This document shows positions 46,801-55,549 of a DNA stretch of 64,000 nucleotides, one piece after another. The stretch is from Oscheius onirici (taxonomy: Eukaryota > Nematoda > Chromadorea > Rhabditida > Rhabditidae). The notes beneath the pieces were generated by a model, which made no database searches, was not told the DNA's origin, and was given only the letters and a program-made list of their open reading frames with translations. The translations under genes were made by a program, and so were the position numbers. The stretch lies in NCBI GenBank assembly GCA_932521025.1, contig OW051472.1:1364001-1428000 (forward strand), in the 5' to 3' direction. The first letter of the stretch is position 1; every line of letters begins with the position of its first letter.

Positions 46801-48527
46801 TTAGTCCATTCTTTTGCGAAAGAATACTGTAAACAGCAGCAACGATTTCGTATTTGTAATTTTGTTTGACCAGAACACTGCTCCACTGATATCCATCCAG
46901 TATTAGCAAACGTTGAACAAACAAAAACCGTACCTTTACACCAGAAACTTTTGTCTTACACGAAAGAAATTGGCATAAGACTTTTATATTTCGATCAGTA
47001 ACGCCCAAGAATTAATATGTTGCAGTTCAAATTGACCGGAACTAGTTCGGTCAGTTTGAACTGGTTTCTAAATCAGTTCAAATTGACCGAAAATCGAAAT
47101 TTTCGAGAAATTCGATGAGTTTGTGCTGTTTGTGCTGCTTGTTTTTCATCAAAATTTTTCACAAATCGAGGTCAGAAATGAGTTTTAGCTATACCGAAGG
47201 TGAAAATCTATTTTAAAATGCGCTACTGTCTGTGTGTGTGAAGCTGAGATTTGTGTCTCGTGTATTGCAAGCGTTTAGTGCGCCGCGCGCGCGACCCCGG
47301 TTCGATTCCCGCCGAGGACTAATTTTTTTGCTTTGTATTTTTGAGTTCCAAATGATGATAGCAAGTGCGTGCATGTGTGTTTTTTTTCTTCTTTTTCATG
47401 TTTTGCACTTTTGGGACTTTTGCGAGCCGCAGACGAGGTGTAAGCCATCGAGTCAAGTGCGAAGCCATTTTTCGGTACTGTTGTGAGCCAAAAGCAATAT
47501 CTGAGTTTTATCACAAGTTTGTGGCCGTGTTTTTCTTCTTCAATGAAAGGTGTGTAAGTGTTGCCGCGCTACTGTGCAGAGGGACGGAGGGACCGAAGAG
47601 ACAAAAGGACAGATCTGTCCCTGTACTTTCATGTCTTTTAGCTTCGTGTACAGTATTTAAGCTACTCTCATCTATTAATTGATCTGGAGAGAGATCAAAC
47701 AGCAAACTGTTAATTGTTTTGAAAAGTACAAAACTAACAATAAGTCACTTAGCCCCGGAGAGGCGTAGCACAACTTGTTTACAATATTTTCTCTAAAAAT
47801 GTTACTTTTTATTGGTTTTCGTACGTCGAATAAAAATAATAAGAACGAAAACTGGTCAATTTGAACTAGTTCGGTCAATTTGAACGGCTGGTCAATTTGA
47901 ATTGCAACAAATATAAAGAGGTTGATTGGTATAAGTACATTTGGTGAAACAAAAAAACTGTGCTCTTCTGCTCATAAATAGCAAAAATGCCGAAACTTTG
48001 TACCAAAAAAGTTCACGAAGCTATATATTTTGGGCTTGGGTAGAGAAACTCAAGTATTTCTGTATCTTACTTCAGACAAGGAACAAGTACACAATTTATA
48101 ACGGCGTGACTATGATGCTCTTGTAAAACCAAAAAAACCTGACACATGGGTTTTAGAAACTGAGTTTGGAAGGAAGGAATTGAGACTTTTTTGTCATTTA
48201 TGATGTCAAAAGCAAATAACTTGGATATAAGGGACTATATGAGTACTTGGTGAAACAGAACCAAAATAAGCTCTGCATTACATTCTGCTTCTTCCCCACT
48301 ATCACGAAACCTTGAAGCAAAAAAACACAAAAAGTTTTTTTTTTCAGGAACCATGCAGTCCTACCCAGAAGTCCGAAGGAAGCAGTGACGGTGTCTTTAG
48401 TCATTCCGCCAATTCCATTCCCTCCAGGTAGACACTGTTTTTGAAGCAAAAAACGCCCAAAAATTGCAGTTCCGAAGAGGCCATGGCCGATTCTACTCTG
48501 GCTCTTACGTCTCTCCAATACGAATAA
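34870..48527 (+). CDS. lim-4: LIM-homeodomain transcription factor, lim-4 (Lhx6/8) orthologue
   Basis: Ten exons, all in phase: 34870-35115, 36856-36929, 37491-37601, 42014-42130, 43713-43798, 43842-43915, 46047-46145, 46239-46313, 48348-48427, 48470-48527; 339 residues. LIM1 (about 89-143) keeps CxxC, HxxCxxCxxC and CxxC zinc ligands ([12 protein letters not shown]). LIM2 (about 150-205) has [18 protein letters not shown] and [17 protein letters not shown], typical of Lhx6/8. The homeodomain (about 220-279) reads [16 protein letters not shown], then [20 protein letters not shown], then [14 protein letters not shown], with the invariant W, F and N. Nuclear DNA-binding factor; in C. elegans LIM-4 specifies neuron identities such as AWB. 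The amino end is acidic and Gln/Ala-rich. Intron 3 is 4.4 kb, introns 5 and 9 only 43 and 42. In C. elegans lim-4 lies on X. Large introns hold MITEs and many piRNA-like motifs. The first exon start is the least certain part. Confidence 0.9.
35226..35298. repeat. GAGTCGAGT degenerate tandem repeat
   Basis: Overlapping copies of GTCGAGTC and GAGTCGAGTT over 70 bases, directly after lim-4 exon 1. Confidence 0.7.
35582..35647 (-). ncRNA. candidate 21U-RNA locus (in lim-4 intron 1)
   Basis: TGTTTCA (minus, ending 35641), CTTATAAC at 8-15, TGCT with its T at 35602 (spacing 39). Confidence 0.55.
36083..36147 (-). ncRNA. candidate 21U-RNA locus (in lim-4 intron 1)
   Basis: TGTTTCA (minus, ending 36141), CTATATG at 4-10, TGAT with its T at 36103 (spacing 38). 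The TATA patch is closer than usual. Confidence 0.5.
36370..36558 (+). mobile_element. SINE family 2, body without a clear tRNA head
   Basis: CCATCCTCCCGAGGTCGGTA to GATTACGGGGTAAACTTTATC is close to 59926-60098. The sequence before 36370 does not match the tRNA-like head of that copy, so this one is 5'-truncated or rearranged. It ends in TTTATCTTTATCTTTTATC. Confidence 0.75.
36671..36736 (-). ncRNA. candidate 21U-RNA locus (in lim-4 intron 1)
   Basis: TGTTTCA (minus, ending 36730), ATCATAAA at 6-13, TGCT with its T at 36691 (spacing 39). A forward TGTTTCA lies at 36710. Confidence 0.5.
37602..42013. other. lim-4 intron 3 (4.4 kb)
   Basis: No coding exon on either strand that I can support. 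It contains TGTTTCA motifs at 37748, 38113, 39490, 39655, 40561, 40907 and 41898, and the dispersed GAGTATCCAA motif near 39.18 kb. 41200-41560 is less AT-rich than the rest and could hold an enhancer or an old insertion; this cannot be decided from sequence. Confidence 0.5.
41898..41963 (+). ncRNA. candidate 21U-RNA locus (in lim-4 intron 3)
   Basis: TGTTTCA at 41898-41904, CTATAAC at 7-13, TGCT with its T at 41943 (spacing 39). It ends 50 bases before lim-4 exon 4. Confidence 0.57.
42524..42589 (+). ncRNA. candidate 21U-RNA locus (in lim-4 intron 4)
   Basis: TGTTTCA at 42524-42530, CTATAAAC at 7-14, CAAT with its T at 42569 (spacing 39). Confidence 0.58.
42735..42830. repeat. GTTCGTGTTCG repeat
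   Basis: Repeats of GAACGTT, GTTCGTGTTCG and CACGAACACGAAC, partly inverted, in lim-4 intron 4. Confidence 0.65.
43250..43340. mobile_element. right-end fragment of the GGGACAGTCTC MITE family
   Basis: GGGTCCCGCCACGCAGTTGG to ATAATGAGACTGTCCCTTTA matches the right end of the copy at 53146-53497. Confidence 0.7.
43430..43575. repeat. TATCGATATCGG satellite
   Basis: About ten close copies of ATCGAT-centred words (TATCGATATCGG, CGATACCGATAGTATCGATA) in lim-4 intron 4, ending 138 bases before exon 5. Confidence 0.85.
44136..44425. mobile_element. palindromic MITE, GGCAAACCTGGCC type
   Basis: CAGGGATGGCAAACCTGGCC, then CGGCTAGGATCGCGGCGGG, returning inverted as CCCGCCGCGATCCTAGCCG, then several CAACCTGGCC units. 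It lies in lim-4 intron 6; the uninterrupted sister copy shows the empty site. Confidence 0.8.
44492..44557 (-). ncRNA. candidate 21U-RNA locus (in lim-4 intron 6)
   Basis: CTGTTTCA (minus, ending 44551), CTTATTATC at 8-16, TGCT with its T at 44512 (spacing 39). A duplicated sister motif lies at 43969 with a weaker TATA patch. Confidence 0.52.
45713..45778 (+). ncRNA. candidate 21U-RNA locus (in lim-4 intron 6)
   Basis: TGTTTCA at 45713-45719, CTTATATTAG at 8-17, TGAT with its T at 45758 (spacing 39). Confidence 0.58.
46326..46390 (-). ncRNA. candidate 21U-RNA locus (in lim-4 intron 8)
   Basis: TGTTTCA (minus, ending 46384), CTTATAATAC at 10-19, CAAT with its T at 46346 (spacing 38). Confidence 0.57.
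47022..47912. mobile_element. TIR element with tRNA-like insert
   Basis: Left TTGCAGTTCAAATTGACCGG and right CTGGTCAATTTGAATTGCAA are inverted, each followed inward by further (T)CAAATTGACC copies. Inside, 47255-47322 resembles a SINE head, with B-box GGTTCGATTCCCGCC. It lies in lim-4 intron 8 and is non-coding. Confidence 0.7.
47886..47951 (-). ncRNA. candidate 21U-RNA locus (in lim-4 intron 8)
   Basis: TGTTTCA (minus, ending 47945), CTTATACC at 10-17, TGTT with its T at 47906 (spacing 39). The predicted RNA reads the end of the TIR element at 47022-47912. Confidence 0.57.
48191..48257 (-). ncRNA. candidate 21U-RNA locus (in lim-4 intron 8)
   Basis: Full CTGTTTCA (minus, ending 48251), CATATAG at 10-16, TGCT with its T at 48211 (spacing 40). 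Confidence 0.57.
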
Positions 48528-50866
48528 CTCGGAAAAACGTCCTCAGCTTCGCTCAGCCTCTAGCCTCTCCCGCCAAAAAAGGAAGAAAAAATATCAGTTT
48601 TCTCATACAGTCAGCATTGTGATCTCATTTCAAAGCCATAAACTAGTCTTTATTAACAAAAGGAGCTGAAACTGGGAAAGACAAGCATAGGGTGTTTAAG
48701 GAGTCTTTGAAACAATTTTTGGCTATATTTCGCTACATTAAAACCGTCTACCGAAAACTACAACTTTGCAGCCAATGCTCAGCTCAAAGCAAGCATTTTT
48801 CGGCGAAATGATGTTCAGATAAGTTGCACTTTTGATCTTGTCTACAACTTTCTAGTACATCAAAATGGGAAAAAGCTCGTTTTCGTACCTAAAACTGGGC
48901 TGTTGGCGGTCCATCGTTTTTGGAAAAAAAAGGTTGATGGGACGGCCGAAACTAAAAAGAGGTTAGTGTTCTACTTTTTTTTGCTATGGACGCCAAGAAA
49001 TTGAAGGCCATGAAAAATTGAAGCATATTGTACTGTTTTCGAAACAATTTTAAACTTTTTTTTTCAGACTGGATGAAATGAAAAGAACTATATGGCTCCT
49101 AGGAAGCTTCCAGATTTTGTTCTTGTTTTTTTTTGAATGCCGAAATTTTTCGAAATACTGGAAATGAAAAAAAGGGGGTTTTTCATTCTGTCGTCGAAAG
49201 ATAGCATAGAAAACTGGACGATATTCTCCTGCTGTTGAAACATTCTCGATGTGAAAATACTTTTAGCATTTATTTTCAGCATTTTCAGCATGCATCTACA
49301 TCTACACAAGTTGGGCGGAAAGAAGAAGACGAAGAGAAGATCTACTTAGCAAACGGCTTTGAATGGTTTCACCTTCACTTGTATCTCTATGGCTTTTTGT
49401 CCGCTATCCTGTGTACCCATCTCGACAGTCTGAGCTTCTTCTTGAGCTCCTCTTCCGTCACCCTCTGCACGAATTGGCTGGATGGCTTGCGAAAAAAACT
49501 GTTTAGCTTGCAAAGAAAATTTCTGTGACATACGACTACGGACGTCATGATGCACACGTCGTCCTTCGCCCCATCTCCCATTTCACCAACGCCAATACTC
49601 TTTCCGGGGAAATTCTCATCTCTATGAAGCATTTACTCCATACTGAGGTCAAAAAAAATTCAGGACAAACGGATTCCCTATATTCGCCTCCGAGACCTAC
49701 TGCTTCATATCAAATGGACTCTCGATTGCGCAAATGGAGGGGATGGTATTTCATACTGTCGTCGAAACAATATTTTTCTGCTTTCCTTTTTGTCGAGAAC
49801 TGGGCACCAACGAACAACGTAGAAAACTGGACGATCTTCTTCTGCTGTTGAAAAATTCTGGATGCGAAATCATTTTTAGCGTTTTGAAAGAATTGATGCT
49901 CTCCTTACTAAGAAGTTCTTAGCAAACGGCTGTGAATCAGTTCAGCTTATTTGGGAAATGAAACCAAAGAAGAGGAAGTGAACGTTAACTAATGTTATCG
50001 CAAGCTTACCTGTTCATGCCAATATTGAAACTACAAAAAAAGTTTTCCAAATTTTCCAGCTCGTTCAGTACTTCCCACCAGAGTAACTCGTGCCATTTGC
50101 AATTTACCGAATGAATTCTTGTTTGATCAGATCAAAATAAAATCTCAACCGGGAAGTGTGGTGGACGAGTAATCGAGTACTCGTTTTTGAAACGAGTAGT
50201 AGGCCGCTACATCTTTTTACGGCCATATTTTTTGTTTCTTATTTTTCGCAGACGCAATTTCGGTCTGGTTATCTAGTTCGATTTTGGCTCGTGAGATCGA
50301 CTCTAGATGGACCGCTCTAGATGGAAAAGCAGAAAAAAAATGTTTTGATGACAGTGTGAAATACCCCAAGTCTTCTCACTTATTCGACCATTTTGCATTC
50401 AAAAATAAACAAGAACGAAATCTGGAAACTTCTTAGAAGCCATTCAGTCTAAAAATCAGAAAAAAAGTCATTCAATCTGAAAAAAAAGTAAAAATGTTTC
50501 AAAAAAAAACAATATGCTTCAATTTTCACGGCCTTCAATAATGCTGTCCTTGAATGCGAAAATAGGGAATATGTTTAGCCATGTTCGTGTTTGGACTTGC
50601 AGATCTTGCTCGAGACAGTCCTCTTCGATTTTGGCCCATGAGATCGACTCTAGATGGAAAAGCAGAAAAATAATTGTTTTGACGACAGTATGAAATACCA
50701 TCCCCTCCATTCGCATTCACTTTCAGGTGAATAGTGTTCTGAGAAATCCAACAGTCCGAGTCGAAAGCAATTAGCGAAATCTCAGGAGCTCAAGGAAGCA
50801 GTTATCTAATTTCTCACTCAGCCCTTTCTTATCACCTATTTACTTCGCCTTTGCTTCCATTCCAAA
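48528..50866. repeat. intergenic; dispersed GTATTTCATACTGTCGTCGA repeat with ORF-like pieces
   Basis: Four related pieces: about 49172-49275 (+), 49738-49905 (+), 50290-50372 (-) and 50626-50712 (-). The second reads MEGMVFHTVVETIFF and on to RKLDDLLLLLKNSG; the fourth also begins MEGMVFHTVVKTI. They may be decayed pieces of one multi-copy gene or repeat. No whole gene is present. Confidence 0.5.
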
Positions 50867-53800
50867 ATGCCCGCTATTCTTTCCATCGGAGAAACTGGCT
50901 CTGGAAAGACTACCCTTCTGAACAGCTTTGCCAACTACGCTCAGTACCAAACTCTGGATGAAGCCATAGAAAAAAAAAAAAAGAAAGCCATAGAAAAAAA
51001 AAAAAAAAAGAAAAAAAAAAAAAAAAAATTAAATTTAACTACACTGCGGCTGTAAGTCGACGGGTATTGCTCTTGGGAATTTTTCTTTTTCAGGGAGTTA
51101 ATGGAGAGCCAGTCTATTTGATAGGCTCTGCGAATAATGGGAACGAAATGGTTGATTCTGTAGCGAGTCGAACATCGGTGGGACTCTTTGTCTGTCCCTC
51201 TGACTCTCTCAGTCTCTCTGTCTCTCTGTCCCTTTGTCCCTCTGTCTGTTTTTCCCTCTGTCCCTCTGACTCTCTGTCTCTCTATCTCTCTGTTTCCCTG
51301 TCTCTCTGTCTCTCTGCTCATCCAAAGCATTCTAGGGCTTCGCAACTTACACAATAATTTCTGATGACTCAGAAGACCTGATTTTCCACGACAATCCCGG
51401 TTTTGGATCCCAATCATCTGTACAAGGTGACAGAGTCAAAAAGTGAGTCAGTTTATCTGTCCTCGTCAGTTTTTTTACAGACCAGTTCATGCTCTCTGTA
51501 TTGTTCTAAGGCCAGACCAGACTCGACTACATCCAGAGCTACGTTCTTTCCTTGAAAAAGAGGGAAAAGCCTTTTCGAAGAACATCATCTACTGCTTCAT
51601 CAACTCTCGGGCTCACAACAGTCTTCCATCCCTTGCAACTCTAAGGGACTTACTACTGGATTTGGAAGGGACACTGGGTGTTGTCTTTCCAGCAGAAAAG
51701 TTGGTGTTTTCAGTAAATCATAATTTATTTGTAGGAAAAACATATTCTGCTTCGAAAATGACTGTTTCCGCTACCTGTGCTATCTCTCAGGTCGTCAATG
51801 CAGAAAGAAGTAGCCATCATAAAGTTCTGTCCAGAGAGTGGAAACAGAATGTGACTGAATTCAAAAGGTTCGAACATTGTAAACAGAAAAAAAAGTTTGT
51901 CTTCCTTAGGCTGGTAAACTATGTGAGAGGATTAGATTCTGTATTGGACGAATTTCCTCCAATTGCACCAGACCATGAATCTCTTGATGACGAATCTTCT
52001 CAAGAAGACTCTGAATCTGAACTAGACGATGACTTGGAAGAGCGACGGGAAGAAGAAGCTCGACAAGCCATAGCGACTCAGAAGAAAGAGGAGGCTGAAA
52101 GAGAAGAGAGGAAGAGGGAGGAAGCAGAGCGACAGAAGGCAGAGAGTCTTAGGAAAATACAGCTGGAAGATGAATTCTATCGAAATGACGACGACAAGAA
52201 AGAAGCTCCGGAACCGCTAGAGCCAGAGATAGATACACTGGTGGGCGTTCAGAACTCTATGGTCAATGCCCAGTTCACGAAAAAGTAAGTCCATCCTTCG
52301 ATACAAAAGTTCATTTTTCTAGATTTCCGAAGGAGATGAATATTCTCATTCTTGGAGAGACTGGAGTTGGAAAGTCGACATACATCAGTGCCTTTGTTAA
52401 CTTTTTCAAGTACGGAGATATGAATCAGGCCCAAGCCAATGGGGTTGAGATTCTGATCAAAACTGTCTTCACTCGGTGGGACAAGGATGTAAGAGACTCT
52501 TCTAATATCAGTATATGTATTTACAGCTGAACAATGTTCGCGTCGTGTGCAAACCTACCATCGTAAATCCCCATGATCAGGACGATAATGAGGATGAGAC
52601 GCCTGGAAAAACCTCTACACAGGCAAGCAAAATTTCAGAGAGACAGTAACAATGACAGAGAGACATTGGGACAGAAATACAGGAAGACAGAGATAGACCA
52701 TACGTATTCCAGATGCCCAAAGCTTATGCCTTCAACTGGGGCACAGAGGACGACCCGAAGATTATTCGGTTCATTGACACGCCAGGAATTGGAGACAGCC
52801 GAGGCGTGGAGCAAGACAAGATAAACTTTTCGAACATCTTGTCATTCATCGCCGATTACCCGCACGTTTTACTTCTCAATCAATGAATTGCGTGTTTAGC
52901 GAAATCCACGCTATTCTGATCCTGCTCAAGCCAAACAATGCCAAACTCACTGTCACTTTCCGCTTCTGCATCTTCGAGCTGCTGACGCATCTTCATGTCT
53001 CGGCCAGAAACAACATCATGTTCTGTTTCACCAACTCCGGACAGACTCTCTACACTCCTGGTGAGACTCTGGAAGCTCTCGAAAAGCTGATGAAGGAAAT
53101 GGAGAAGAAGAGAGGCTTCAGGGTTCCGTTGAATCAGTGAGTTTAAAAGGACAGTCTCATTATAGCCGTGCAGAGGAAATAGGAAATACAAAAGTTACTC
53201 CTAAAATGAGTGGTGGAACGTCAAAATTGGTGGAAAATGATGGAAATAGGTGAAAATTACGTTTTTGATCAAAAAATGCGTTTCGTCCATTTCCAACATT
53301 TTTTCACCAATTTGTGACGTTCCACCACTTATTTTAGACGTAATTTTTGACGATACATCGATTAAAAATAAGTAAAAATCGAAAAAAGTAGTGGAAAATG
53401 AGAAAAATGCAAAAATAAAGTTTGTCATGGGTCCCGCCACGAAATTGCCTGATTTCCCCTGGAGGCCTGGAGGCCCATAATGAGACTGTCCCTTTGAGAG
53501 AGTAACAGTAACAGTACTTTTTCAGAGACAACATCTTCTGCTTCGACAGTGAGAGTTACCGTTTCCTCTGCGCCTGGGGTCGAGGTATCCGCTTCTCTGA
53601 TGAAGAAGTAACCGACTTCGCTCAAAGTTGGGCCATTTCTGTCGAGGTTCCGTCTCTTGCACCGAATGACGGAACTGCAGCCTCATCAGGTCCAGAACAC
53701 TCTGAGTGTGAACAATGTCCGTGCCATTGTTTTTGCTCTGTCTCGCCCGATCGCTGAACTGCTCAGGAACATTGAGATTAATCGTGTCAAGGTTGAGAAC

Positions 53801-54954
53801 AAGATCAATGAGGTCAAGACCCTCATTGAAGAGAAGGGAGATCTGGACCAATTGGATCTCTACGTCGACACTTGTTCTTGTGACTGGCAGACTCATCTTC
53901 ATATCCGTTATGATCTGATCTTCACAACTGAACGGGTAAGTCTCTCTCTGTTTCTGTCTCTCTGTCTCTCACAGCCCGCGACGTGGACCAACTGGGCCGA
54001 TTTTTTTTTGAGTGGCCACCGCCGTGTCCGCATGGTCTAGTGGTTAGCGCTCCAGGCGTTATCTGAGCAACCAGGGTTCGATCCCTGCCGATGTGTTTTC
54101 AGTTTTTTGGTTTTTTTTTGCAAAAATAAAATTACCGTTTTTAGGCATATTCTAGAGCTAGGAAACCATTTTGATGGCTGTTGTCGTTCACAATCGCGTA
54201 AATTTCTTGGTTGTGTACAAAGAGAGCTCTCTGCCCCTCTTTCTGGATTACTGAAAACTGTACTCGCTTCCAGGTTATCGGCCCAACAGTCATCCAGAGC
54301 CGTAACAACAACGAGACCAAACAGAGACAGGCAGAAGTTTTCCTTCTGGCCAAGAGAAGAAAGCTCCGCGGTCTGGAGGAACTGTCCAACAAGCTTCGCG
54401 ACTACTGCTCCGAGTTTGCTGTCTTCATCCATGTCAACTCTCTCCTTCCCTACAATGACGTCTACTTGGAATATGTCGACTTTCTTATCAGAGAAGAGGT
54501 TGGTGTCTTTTTGCAAGCTGGTCGTAAACAAAGGGGTCTTATCAGTCGATCAATTTCTGACTGGGGGTGAGAAGACGAGTCAGATTTTAGGGGACTGTCT
54601 CAATCCCGTACTTTTCAGGACATGAAAATCTCCAACGGAGCCTCGAGTTTCATGCGTGATCGGCTCATTGAGCACAGAACAGAGTATGAGGAAACGGTTA
54701 AGCATCTCCGTGCCGCTGCTCAAAGCACTTCAAACCGGAGTAGTCAGAAAACTCCTGAGGACATCACGGCCATGCTTCAGGAGTTTCGAGACCTTCTCAA
54801 TGAGGTTCCTCAGTGATGTTGAGGTGAGACAGTTTTCAGACATAGGAAAAAACTCTGTTTCCAGAGAGTAGAAATGCTCAGTGTCTATCAGGAACAGCAA
54901 AATTCTGTCACTAACATCAACTTGAGGAACTCTCATTTCAATCGTGTTCTGTAA
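50867..54954 (+). CDS. tandem P-loop GTPase (AIG1/septin-like class), frame interrupted
   Basis: Exons: 50867-51051, 51094-51177, 51336-51442, 51481-51867, 51910-52284, 52323-52488, 52527-52622 (GC donor), 52713-52865, 52901-53136, 53526-53935, 54274-54498, 54619-54823, 54865-54954. Domain one has P-loop GETGSGKTTLL, switch DNPGFG and CFINSR; an acidic, Glu/Arg-rich linker follows; domain two has GETGVGKSTYI, DTPGIGD and CFTNSG, then ELQPHQVQNTLSVNN and a helical tail. Matching segments and intron places show an internal duplication. Domain two also has RVVCKPTIVNP and WGTEDDPKIIRFIDT. The frame shifts at the A-tract 50970-51028, near 52865-52900, at 53647 and at 54805: insertion or assembly errors, unusual splicing, or decay. 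Such GTPases are cytosolic; the role is unknown. The likely start is the ATG at 50867, 11 residues before the end of the first P-loop Lys. Confidence 0.68.
50970..51028 (+). repeat. A-rich tract (A13, A16, A18) in GTPase exon 1
   Basis: Three long A runs split by GAAAGCCATAG and G. They code poly-Lys in the start frame. The downstream exon sequence (KFNYTAA, then GVNGEPVYLIG) needs a different frame, so the tract length is wrong in the assembly or truly shifted. Confidence 0.85.
51178..51335. repeat. CT-rich microsatellite in GTPase intron 2
   Basis: TCTCTCTGTCCCTCTGACTC-like repeats fill the intron. Open frames through it are Ser/Leu-rich by-products. Confidence 0.85.
53146..53497. mobile_element. 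complete GGGACAGTCTC-family MITE in a GTPase intron
   Basis: GGACAGTCTCATTATAGCC at the left, GGCCCATAATGAGACTGTCC at the right; hairpin body with ACGTCAAAATTGGTGGAAAA and its complement. It makes up most of intron 53137-53525 and leaves the splice sites intact. Confidence 0.85.
54029..54098 (+). other. tRNA-like sequence in a GTPase intron
   Basis: GTCCGCATGGTCTAGTGGTT has an A-box (TGGTCTAGTGG) and is followed by a perfect B-box (GGTTCGATCCC) near 54075. The acceptor arms do not pair and the anticodon stem is poor, so it is a tRNA pseudogene or SINE head, not a working tRNA. It is followed by a T-rich stretch. Confidence 0.6.
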
Positions 54955-55499
54955 GCTGGAACAAAAAAATCCCGGTATCTCTGTTCGGGTCACAGTAGTT
55001 CTCTTATTTTTCCTGTCCGTAGATTTTTGATCCTATATTTTTGTGAGTAAGAGGGACATACACTGGTGAGATTACTCCATGACCTCTAGACTTTTTGGTC
55101 AAAACAGAAGTTTCTCCAGTAACTCTCTGTTTTCCAGTAACCAAACTTTCACTCTAGACTCTAACCTTGAGGCAGTACTGTACTCTCTTCCTGTACTCTT
55201 TTTGTCCCCTAACCTGTACTGATCCTACAGTAACTCTTCTTTCTTTCTATTGAAGAAACGACACTAAACAATACAAAAATGCGTCAAAAACTATACAAAA
55301 CCTCTCGGGTTTCGAGGTTTTCAATGAAACTAGATTTCGTCAAAGATTTCACAAATTCTTTCTTGTTTGTTTCATCGTTGAAAGAAAGTGAAATGGCTTC
55401 GAGAATACATGATTGGATCTCAGTACGACTCGGAGAAAATAATAGTTTTTCATACTGAACTTTTGCACCTTTCTGTACACTCAAAAAAGTTTGCAAGTT
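54955..55499. other. downstream of the GTPase gene, no gene
   Basis: Contains several short CAGTAACT and CTGTACTCT words. Probable 3' untranslated and spacer sequence; no clear AATAAA was picked out. Confidence 0.35.
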
Positions 55500-55549
55500 T
55501 GTTTCAATGACAGTACAAGATCTATTTTGCTCCCTAGTCTGTGTGTGTG

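Noticed and set aside
53647-53680. A 34-base GT-AG intron that would mend the frame at 53647
   Set aside because: Too short for a worm intron, and it would remove FRLLHRMTEL, which aligns with the first domain (FKRLVNYVRGL). A one-base shift fits better.
54029-54098. Functional tRNA gene
   Set aside because: A and B boxes are good, but the acceptor and anticodon stems do not pair.
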